Below, piece by piece: positions 55,601-64,000 of a stretch of DNA of 64,000 bases. The position numbers were made by a program, and so were the translations under genes. The stretch is from Metallyticus violacea. Its lineage: Eukaryota; Arthropoda; Insecta; Mantodea; Metallyticidae. A model generated the notes under the pieces. That model was given only the letters and a program-made list of their open reading frames with translations, did not search any database and was not told the DNA's origin. Positions within the stretch are counted from its first letter, which is position 1; each line of letters opens with the position of its first letter. The DNA lies in NCBI GenBank assembly GCA_030762175.1, contig CM060843.1:27858501-27922500 (forward strand), in the 5' to 3' direction.

Positions 55601-58344
55601 GTTAATGGCTTTCATTTTCAACAGTTTTACGTTCCACCAGAAAACTTCTTTGTTCCTTCATAAATCTGGGACTTTGAAAAAGCACAATGTACTGAAAGTA
55701 TATTCAATATGTCAGTCCTTTACTCCTTCAGTATTGTGAATCTTGAAGTTTTGTGAATTATATTACTGAACCTCTCATTTTGCTATTGATTGTTGTGGAG
55801 GACTGGCAAAGACTCTGTTGAAGGGAGCGAGTCTTAACCCCCCCCCAAGACCCTATATCTTCACTGGTACTAAATGAATGTTATAAATGCACAAATAACA
55901 GCTTAACACGCGCAAGTATGCTAAGCCCATTATTGACACTAAATACTAAAGTTGCTTGGCCATTTGTCGTTAATTTTTATCATCGGTCATCGATCCTAAT
56001 TTCTAACGCAACAATTCTAAGCACCCTAAATGGCAGCTGTGCTCTGTACTCATATATCCAATGCTGAATATAATAACCTCTGCTCATAAATTTTTTAACT
56101 ACAGAGAACTATGTTTGGTCTCCATTGGCAACTGAACGAAAGTCGCGCGGGATAAGATTGCGCTAGTCGCCGGCTCCGTCTATGAACAATTTCCCCTCGC
56201 ATTTCTATTCGCATCTTTTTGATCAATAATAGCAAGCAAACCATATTAGTTTTCATTCATAATCGGTACAAATTTGTGTTATAAAAGTTGTTGGATACAG
56301 TATCCGTCGACAACCACACATTTATGATATATTTTACAGTGAAATTTGAATTCACTAGAAATAGCTCTGCTTCCGTAATTGTTCAAATATCTACCTTTAT
56401 ATTTACTTTTAAGTTTCTCTACATTTAGAATGAGGGTTATTCCTGTAAACGTTATTTGTCTGTATTCTAGTAGTAAAATGTATATACAATACAATAAAAC
56501 TTATTTCACTGAGACACCGGTGCACCAATAACCTGTATTAACTAAAGCGCAAACTGAATTGTAATAACAAAAACTGAAACAACGCTTGCACTGGTAACAA
56601 CAAACTGCGACTGCAGCCTTTAGTACGGAACTTTTCTTACCAATTACGATAGGTGACTAGCGTGACCTTGGTCCAGAGCGCGTTGCGTTCAACTGCGGAT
56701 GCAGGGGAAAATAACCCTTGGGAATAGAGGATATTTAATGATAGACACCCTTACACACACGCACTAATTGATTTTTGTTATCTATGTTACTAAGAGAATC
56801 ATGTTTACTTTTACTAACGCGAGGAATTAGCTTAAAATGTCCTAGTCACCACACACATCACTGTGCATTCATTAGTGTAATGGTAAAAGTTACAATGTCC
56901 AAAATGAACCATATCTCTTAAATTGTTGTAAATCCTGCGTGTGTACAGAAAGTATTTTGTACTACTCCAAAGGTTAATATAATTGGACAATTATCAAAGT
57001 TAGTGGGAATTGATAAATTTTCCCCCAATTTTTCTTCACCTTCCCCCCTGTATTTTGTTCTTTTCCCTCTCACTAGGGAGCACCCCGCATACTCATTTAT
57101 GACTGTCCAGTTGGAACTCCCTTAATCTTAGCTAAATGATGCTTTAAATTAATATGTTATTGCACCAGACTAACGTCATCTATGTTTTATTTTCAATTAT
57201 ATTCTGGGCTTTTGTGCCGACAGATTTATTGAAAAGTAAAATCTTCTGATTACTCCAATCGGCATAATCAATGACGATGATAATGTCGGTCAATGCTTAC
57301 GCTACGTTACGTAAACGTCTTCATATGTCGCGCACCCGCTGGGTTAAAAAAAAAACAGTGGGAGCTGAGGCTCGATCGAAACCAGTTGTGTTATAGGGAT
57401 GGGAATGGTGTTTGTTTATGAGAAGCAGGTTCCATTTTTTGCTCACACGAAATCCATTGTCTTTGTTTACATACTACAGATGCCGTTTCATTTCCACGGA
57501 TTCTCCTTCTGCCAGTTTAAAATTTGTAGTCTGTGTTTTTGCAATCACTTGTGTCTTTCCAAATTCTATCCTATGACGTGAAAAATCTGCAATGGCTGAT
57601 CTTTTTAGTTTCAAAAATGGCATTGATGTTTACTCAAACTTCCCCACAGCTTCAAGGTATTTTGTAGATTTCAGCTGTAAGCTTGGGTGTTTAAAATTTT
57701 TGACAGCACCTTGTATATGTTTTACTCTGACAAAGGCTGTAAATGTGATTATGATTAAGTATTTTTTCCGTGTACTAGCAAGACGCATCGTGGCATATTC
57801 TACAAAAAGCGTAAAAATGCTCTCCATAGATTCCTAGATTCAGGAGCAGACATATATCAACTACGTATAACGACTACACCAAATATTTCGTTTGCTTCTA
57901 GCATACTACAGATACAAATATGCATTCATCTTCACGGAGTCGTTTACATGAATAAATATTTTCTGGTTAGGAAGAGGCTTAGATCTGCTGGTGTCGGTTT
58001 GCATGAACTATGTGACCAAAAACACTATTTCCATGAGTTTTATATTCTCTTTGGCCTCTGTTAAATGTTCTAAAAAGGTTTGGAGCATGTCTTGTAATTC
58101 TGACTAACGCACAAAGTCGTTCACTAGACAAAATCAACGTGAAGTTTGGTTGTTGTACCCTTAGATCGAAACGCACGTAGAAGAGAGTTCAATGCCACAC
58201 AGCACAACGCTCCAAACGATGCAAACTGTTCGAATAACAAATTAAAGGGCACGACGTTATTATGAAAAAACCACTAACTGTTTAAAAGTTATGTTCCAAA
58301 AAAAACTTGCTTTTTCCAACAAAGATGTTGAAAACAGTAAGCTG
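55601..58344. other. Spacer between the two Polinton-type elements
   Basis: No gene was recognised. Frames at 57399-57581 and 57592-57837 (plus) and 57630-57827 and 57979-58176 (minus) match no family I know. The segment at 56685-56720 resembles 26650-26700. A C-run lies at about 55840. The last six bases (AAGCTG, 58339-58344) may be a degenerate target duplication with 63808-63813. Confidence 0.35.
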
Positions 58345-58389
58345 AGTAGTGTATATCCCTTTTACGATCATTTTTATTTCTGGTTGATG

Positions 58390-58770
58390 CATTACCGACA
58401 TTCAGGGACAGGTAGTCCCGCAACATAAGTCTGCTTACAAACATGGGTAGCCGCATTACTGACATGTTGTAGGTTTACCGACCTTCAGCATTCGTGAGAC
58501 AAAGAAAGTCGGAGAAAGGACATGAGTTAATGAGTTTTTCGTGTTTTTGAGTTTGGGCGAAAGTTCTTGACCTTCGGGGTTTTATTTTACCGAGATGCAC
58601 AGTTTCATTATCATTATGTTTTACTGACCTTCCATTCCTGCGATAAACTCCATATGGAGAAGGGAAACGGGTTAATGGATGTTAGGCCTATGAGTGTTTT
58701 AATGTCGAATGAGGTGAAAGTTTTTAAAGTTATTTTTGCCCTAGCGAAGTTTATTTACCGTTAGTGGCTG
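58390..58770 (+). repeat. Left arm tandem units, about 150-bp period
   Basis: TACCGACATTCAGGG-like cores recur at about 58394, 58476 and 58622. The latter two are each followed by GGAGAAxGGxxAxGxGTTAATG and a TTTTATTTTAC-like segment. The period between the last two is about 149 bp. Confidence 0.75.
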
Positions 58771-58879
58771 ATTGTGAGGTGGGCATTATTATTTGGCTGA
58801 AAAATACATTGCATTCAGCTTTTAATATGGGGGAAAATGTTGTAATTATGGAAAATATTCTAATTATATAAAAATATCG

Positions 58880-59165
58880 TAATTAAGCAAATATATTTAT
58901 TAAAATGCGAAGGACGTTCTAAAAACGCGAATGACATTCTGAAAATGCACTAACATATCTTTCAACACAAACGATATTGCATTATGCCAAAAATTATTAA
59001 AATGCGAATTACATTATTAAAAAACAGTTCACATTGATAAAATACGAATTACATTTATAAAAATGGAATTCACCATTAAAAACAATTGACGTTGTAAATT
59101 CGCAAAAAAAAATCTTTAAATGCAAACGACATAGTTAAAATACAAACAATATTGATAAAATATCC
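58880..59165. repeat. Degenerate minisatellite of about 20-bp units
   Basis: Repeated AAAATGCGAATTACATT-like units separated by TTxxTxA spacers (for example near 58912, 58930, 59002 and 59038). The inverse family appears in the right arm between about 62620 and 63120. It is AT-rich and strongly diverged. Confidence 0.7.
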
Positions 59166-59324
59166 CCACGACCCGAAAAATACGTCTCATGTGTTAGGAA
59201 AAAAATAGCATACCTAGGGCCAACTGCCTGCTTCCAGTCAACTCCGGCGAATTACAGAGATTTGGTGAAAAGTTGTGCTGGAATATGTTTTTCACTGCAA
59301 TCAAATTTCAACCTGTCTGAAACC

Positions 59325-59720
59325 TTTCACACCAGATATTTTTATTGTTTCCGTGTTAACAGCATTCCCTTTGTTCGTGAATTCCTGCCTTAAAAGGTTT
59401 AGGGCAGGTATTGTTTCCCCTGTTACAAGCATTCCCTTTGTTTGGCAATTCTGGTCTTAACAGTTTTTTTTTTTTCTATTGACGTTTAGGGTCGGATAAT
59501 GTTTCCCCTATTAAACGTATAGCTTTGATTTTGCACATTCCAGTCTTAAAACGTTGTACGTTTTTTGTGGTCAGGTGTATTTTATTATTATCCCTCTTAA
59601 AAGCATTTAGTAATTCCAATCTTATAAGGATTTTTCTGTTGTGTGTTTATGTTTGGGTATATTTTATTGTCAGAGCAGTCAGATAATGGGTTTTTCCATG
59701 TTTATAAGAATTTCTGTTTT
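59325..59720 (+). repeat. Tandem repeat, about 85-90-bp units, left-arm insert
   Basis: Five diverged units, each with a TTATTGTTTCCCCTRTTA-like start, an AGCATT or similar core, and a TTCCWGTCTTAAAA-like end. They begin near 59339, 59410, 59498, 59580 and 59665. They have no counterpart in the right arm. Confidence 0.65.
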
Positions 59721-59744
59721 TCATGGTGTAAGGAGATGTGGAAA

Positions 59745-60030
59745 ATCAATCTCATTGGTTGAAAATCTAGAGGCGGGGCAGGCATAGTAGAAAATCAATT
59801 GTTATTGGCTGATGGCTCGCACGTGTGACTCAATCGTAGAAATGTTTTTGGTTTGACAGTATTTATCAAATGTGTATCTGGTTTTGAAATACTGTTGCAT
59901 CTTTGTTTTTAGCGAAATATGAATATAGTATTGTTGAGATAGGAGGTTATGGATACGAAATGTGTAAGTGTAGTAAACGTTGTTCCACTCCTATATATAC
60001 CCATACGCCTGTGCCAGACTCTACGTGTTT
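59745..60030 (+). promoter_or_regulatory. Promoter-like block without a gene
   Basis: In order: ATTGG (inverted CCAAT) at 59754; a GC box GAGGCGGGGC at about 59770; a second ATTGG at 59804; an E-box CACGTG at 59820-59825; a TATA box TATATATA at 59992-59999. The two ATTGG sites lie in a duplicated GAAAATCAATxxxxATTGG unit about 50 bp apart. The layout is that of an RNA polymerase II promoter reading right. No open frame over 63 codons follows within the element, so it could drive a non-coding transcript or be the relic of a lost gene. Confidence 0.5.
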
Positions 60031-60474
60031 GTAAACTATCCAAGTCCGTACAGACCAACTTGCGAGTGTCCTCGGGGGATTTTCAATTAAAAAATTAAAG
60101 TACACTTCATTGTAAACACTATTTTACTGAATATTCCATTTTTAAAGTTGTTTATGGAAGTCTAAGTTTCACCAACGTTAGACCGCCAAGTTTATACTTG
60201 AAGATATAGAATATAGAAACATTGTGTTGGAGCAAAATGAGCATGTTCTACAAAAAAAAAATCCAAAATGTTTGTATTGTCAAGCACTACGCACTTGTAA
60301 CCTGTATAATATTACATCACTATTTCTACATATGTCTGCAAGTGCAACTGTGTCCATCGCAATTCTTTTAGTATGTTTTACTTTTCGATATGTGTTGAAA
60401 AAAGGTTTAGTCTAACACGAGCGCTTACTACTTTTGGTTTTTGCTAAAATTGTGGTTTTATGTGAGTTTTTCCC

Positions 60475-60700
60475 GGTTTTGATGCCTATTTCCACAAAAG
60501 TCAGGTGTTTAGCAAGATGTATACCAGTATGTTTCATTTTATATCTGTTTAAAAATGTGTTTTCCCCGATTTTAATGCCTGTTTCCACAAAAGTCATGTT
60601 TCTAGCAAGATGTATACCAGTATGTTTAATTTTCTATGTGTTTAAAAATGTTCTCACTAATGTATTTTGATTTAATGCATATTTTCACAAAAATTAAATA
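60475..60700 (+). repeat. Tandem repeat, about 93-99-bp units
   Basis: Units beginning GATGCCTATTTCCACAAAAG (60481), AATGCCTGTTTCCACAAAAG (60574) and AATGCATATTTTCACAAAAA (60674). The first two share AGCAAGATGTATACCAGTAT. One unit is also found inverted in the right arm near 62515-62600. Confidence 0.8.
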
Positions 60701-61170
60701 TGCGTTTTTACAACTAAATTTAATGTTTTATTTCCCCTTCTCATCAATGTTGCTAAAGTGTTGTATGGTCTATGCACGGGGAAAACAATTCATATGATTG
60801 TAGCGCGACAATTCACAAAATTTTGTTAGGTAAATTTTCGACAAGTGTGGCGTGTTTAATAATTGTACACTGAAACAAACCAGGATTTAAAAACAATTGA
60901 AAAAAATTAAAACTAATTTTTTATTACTACTCCAGGACCTAATCACCCCGATACTCTTAAAGATTTGTTGTGTCTATGCAGTGGAGAAGAAAGTTCGCGC
61001 TTTTAATGCGACAATTCACCAAATTTTGGTTAGGTAACTTTAGGCCACTCACTCGGAAGCGAAAAATAAACTATTGTTAACTTTACATACATCCAAAAAT
61101 ATTTCCCGAAAAAAGATCACGGAAAATGTTATTTAACACATGGTCGTGAAAAAGAAAGGAAACTAAATAT
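60700..61170 (+). repeat. Inner left arm, inverse of 62020-62530
   Basis: CTATGCACGGGGAAAACAAT near 60770, GCGACAATTCACAAAATTTT near 60805 and TTTAATAATTGTACACTGAA near 60855 have inverse counterparts between 62300 and 62425. ATGCGACAATTCACCAAATT near 61006 repeats the same unit about 200 bp on. ACACATGGTCGTGAAAAAGA near 61136 pairs with 62030-62060. Confidence 0.8.
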
Positions 61171-61915
61171 TTCACATGCTAAATAATTGTTAAATTTAAT
61201 GTTGTACATATATTGGAAATAAATAATTTATACATACAATGAATCTTTTTATATAGTTTCTCAATGTCAATATACTAAGCGTTTTTTGCATATTAACATG
61301 AATAATCGAACGCAGCAGATATTTCCCCTAAGCCAGCCTACGCTGGTCCCTGCGTACAAACAGCGTCCAAAGCTACTTATGACTATACGGGGGATGGAAT
61401 GGTGCGGGGATATCACATGATTTTTACCTTGAAAGGAGAGTCCATGGGTAGAATTACTTTCAAATTTTCTTTTACTAATATATAAAATAGACATATCCAA
61501 ATATAACATGTAAGTTTCTCTTTTTCTTCAAACAGGTCATTGAAAATAGTTTAAGATACATGCTGGAATAGAAATTGTTTTAAATCCTGCACCTAAAGTT
61601 AGGAAAAATATAATTGCTGTATTTAATTATCTCTGGAGAGGTACAGGATTTGATAACAGGTATTTCCTGTATCAAAGAGTGTGAAAATATAGGTAAATTT
61701 AATTTTTATTTCTATATAATCATTTAGCTGAGTAAAGTATATTCCCGCTCCAAGCAACATATTAAAATTCTTGCCCGTAATAACTGCTGTTGAATAAATA
61801 TAAGTACTACGTTGATGTCCACTATATTACATATTCTGTCTATTTGTACACACCAACAAACTATATCACTGAAAACACGACTTTGTGTAGATTCACAGAA
61901 TTTAACAAAAAAATT

Positions 61916-61952
<37 letters not shown>

Positions 61953-62019
61953 TGTGTGAATTATTTGTTTGCAATATGTGTACAACGTTAAATGTAAAAA
62001 TTATTTATTAGGTGAAACA
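61171..62019. other. Central unpaired segment of the inverted repeat
   Basis: About 850 bp between the arms. It has no gene; the 80-codon minus frame at 61267-61509 matches nothing I know. It contains the (GT)n array at 61918-61952. Confidence 0.5.
61918..61952. repeat. (GT)n microsatellite
   Basis: About sixteen GT units in the centre of the inverted-repeat element. The Cys/Val frame across it is an artefact. Confidence 0.95.
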
Positions 62020-63790
62020 TTTTGTTTCCTTTCTTTTGAACGACCATGTGTTAAAAAGCATTTTGCGTGATATTTTTCCGAGAAACACTATTTTTAGATG
62101 TACATAAAGTTAAAAATAGTTTGTTTGCCGAGTGATTGGCCTAAAGTTAGTTTACAAAAACTTAGAATTATGGCATTAAAAGCTCGAACTTTCGCCTCCA
62201 TTGCATATACACAACAAAAACTTTAAGTGCATAGCGGTGAAAATGTCCTCATTGATAAAGTACTTAGTTTTAAGCTTGTCCTTTAACTTGTTTTAAGTGC
62301 TGGTTTGTTTCAGTACACAATTATTAAACACACCACACTCGTCGAAAGTTAAAGTAACAAAAATTTAGTGAATTATCGTGATACAATCACATGAAATGCT
62401 TCCCCCGTGCATAAACCATACAACACCTTTAGCAACATTGCTTGTGGGGAAGAGGAAATAAAATATTAAATTTAGTTGTAAATATGTGCATTTAAATAAA
62501 AGGTATAGAATTAAAACATACTGATATACATTATATCGAAAACCTTACTTTTATGGAAATATGCATTAAAATCGGCGGGGAACACACTTTAATTACATTT
62601 TTAAGCAGAAATAAATTAAAACATTGATAAAATGCGAATTAAATCGATAAAAAGGGAACCAAACTACATGGACAAACAACACTGATATGCATTTTCTTAA
62701 AAACACGATGTCTTTATTTTAACTGTGTCATTTGCATTTAAAGATATTTTTTGCGCGATTACAAAGTCAATTGTATTTATTGATTAATTCATTTTTTATC
62801 GATATAGTTTGATTCCCTTTATATCCATATAATTCGCATTTTCTCAATGTGAACTGCTTTTTAACAATGCAATTTGCATTTTAACAATTTTTGGCATAAT
62901 ACAATATTGTTTGTATTGAAAGATATATTATTGTATTTTCACAATGTCCTTCGCCTTTTAAAAATGCCTTTGCCTAATTACAATACTTTTTGCATAGTTG
63001 CTCATTTTTTGTATAATTGCCTCATTTTTAATAAATACTATATATTTTAGATAACTACAATATGTTTTGCAAATATTTCGCATTTAAGGATATTTGTTAC
63101 ATAATTACATTTTTTCCATATTAAAAGTTGAACGATATATATTTTTTCCAGCAAAATATAATAATAATATCCACTCCACAATCAACCTCCACGAGTAAAT
63201 AAACTTTGCCGTGATTATAAAAAAAAAGTAGTTTTTACAAGATCTCACTCGATATTAAATAAAACCCCCGAAGGCTACAAACGGGAATTCAAAGTACTTC
63301 CAAATGCGTAAAATGCATTTATCCATTTCCCATTTTTGGATGGGGTTTATTGCACGAATGGCGAAGGTCGGTAGAATATGTTGGAAATGCAGCTACCTAT
63401 GTTGGTAAAATAAAAACTCGAAGGTCAAAAACTTTTTCCAAAAACACCCAAACACGAAAAATCCATTAACCCACATCCCTTCCCCGGTGTTCTTTGTCTC
63501 AGGGATGCTGCAAGGCGGTAAACCTACAAGTCGCTAATGCAGGTACCCATGTCGGTAAAACAAAACCATGAATATCGAACGGGGAAAAAAAAAAAAGACA
63601 GAAAAAAAACGAAAAATCCATTAACTCATTTCCCTTCTCCGGCTGTCATTGTCGCCGTAACGCTGAAGTTCGGTACACCTACAAAATGTCGGTAATGGGC
63701 CTTCCCATGTAGATAATGCAGACACATGTTGCAGAATTACCTGCCCCTGAATGTCAGTGATGCAGCAACCTGCATTAAACATTGTCGGGA
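62020..63790 (-). repeat. Right arm of the giant inverted repeat
   Basis: Read on the minus strand it follows the left arm in the same order: terminus, about 150-bp tandem units (cores near 63365, 63515, 63665 and 63755), minisatellite-like AAAATGCGAATTA units (63120-62620), one 93-bp unit (about 62515-62600), then the inner arm. It has one more 150-bp unit than the left arm and lacks the 1.3 kb insert with the promoter-like block. Confidence 0.8.
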
Positions 63791-63807
63791 AAAGAATATA
63801 CACTACT

Positions 63808-64000
63808 AAATTGCGACACTATCGTTGTAGTACATGTTGCAACTATCGGTTCATGTTTTGTATTCCATCTAATATTCTACTGTATTTCATTTATACGTTC
63901 TTTCTGTTAAACTGTTCGCAAATAAAAATCTCACATTATATCTGGGAATCGAGCAAAATTGAGTCAGTAAACTGGAACAACTAATGTCTATACTGAACCA
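63808..64000. other. Right flank, no gene seen
   Basis: Begins with AAATTG, the possible right target duplication. Nothing else was recognised up to the window end. Confidence 0.4.

Larger units (their letters stand above)
58345..63807. mobile_element. Non-coding giant inverted-repeat element with Polinton-type ends
   Basis: A 5463-bp element. The left end AGTAGTGTATATCCCTTTTA (58345) and the inverse of the right end AGTAGTGTATATTCTTTTCC (63807) match each other and closely match the termini of the Polinton at 49261-55594. Flanks AAGCTG (58339-58344) and AAATTG (63808-63813) agree at four of six positions, with two transitions, as a decayed 6-bp duplication would. Arms pair over their length: 58345-59160 with about 62600-63807, and 60470-61170 with about 62020-62600. 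The left arm has an extra 1.3 kb (59160-60470). No capsid, polymerase, integrase or other long frame exists. I infer a non-autonomous long-TIR passenger mobilised by a Polinton integrase. Confidence 0.75.

Noticed and set aside
58345..63807. Hidden genes in the giant inverted repeat
   Set aside because: No frame above about 80 codons and no motif; the longest frames (60434-60670, 61267-61509) follow tandem repeats or match nothing.
58345..63807. Assembly artefact producing the inverted repeat
   Set aside because: The arms are strongly diverged and differ by insertions and repeat number, so it is not a recent mirror artefact.

Overview
The window looks like a repeat-rich, gene-poor stretch of an arthropod nuclear genome, most likely an insect with a large genome (inference). 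Nothing prokaryotic is present, and I could not recognise a single intact host gene. Almost everything recognisable is a transposable element: five mariner-type copies from two families plus a sixth weak fragment, a piggyBac remnant, two pogo/Tigger remnants, LINE RNase H and tail remnants, and about sixteen copies of two tRNA-derived SINE families. The rest is AT-rich unique-looking sequence with microsatellites.

Layout. 0.8-1.7 kb: decayed piggyBac. 6.8-8.1, 11.5-12.7 and 46.4-47.1 kb: one mariner family, with TIRs and TA flanks largely visible. 32.1-33.3 and 38.8-39.9 kb: a second mariner family. 8.5-9.0 and 45.4-46.4 kb: pogo/Tigger-like pieces, the second one cut by a mariner. 18.9-19.3, 20.0-20.2, 22.0-22.3 and 28.4-28.7 kb: LINE fragments. 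SINEs are scattered on both strands. A palindromic repeat with an extra half copy sits at 40.1-40.8 kb.

The most informative part is 49-64 kb. Positions 49261-55594 hold a 6.3 kb Polinton/Maverick (adintovirus-like) element. Its ends are defined exactly: a 31-bp terminal inverted repeat beginning AGTAGTATAT with one mismatch, flanked by a perfect 6-bp target duplication (ATCGCA). All genes are on the minus strand, in the order integrase remnant with chromodomain, penton/minor capsid protein (frameshifted), small basic pVI-like protein, major capsid protein (intact), adenain-like cysteine protease (one internal stop), a PC4-like protein, then three small unrecognised genes. DNA polymerase B and the packaging ATPase are absent, and the integrase is cut directly against the terminal repeat. 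It is therefore an internally deleted, non-autonomous derivative that kept its virion-structure genes.

Positions 58345-63807, only 2.7 kb away, carry a second element with nearly the same terminus (AGTAGTGTATAT) and a degenerate 6-bp target duplication. It is a 5.46 kb, apparently non-coding giant inverted repeat. Its arms contain tandem repeats, and one arm holds a promoter-like block (CCAAT, GC box, E-box, TATA). I read it as a non-coding, long-TIR passenger of the same Polinton mobilisation system. The pair is the best candidate here for something undescribed.
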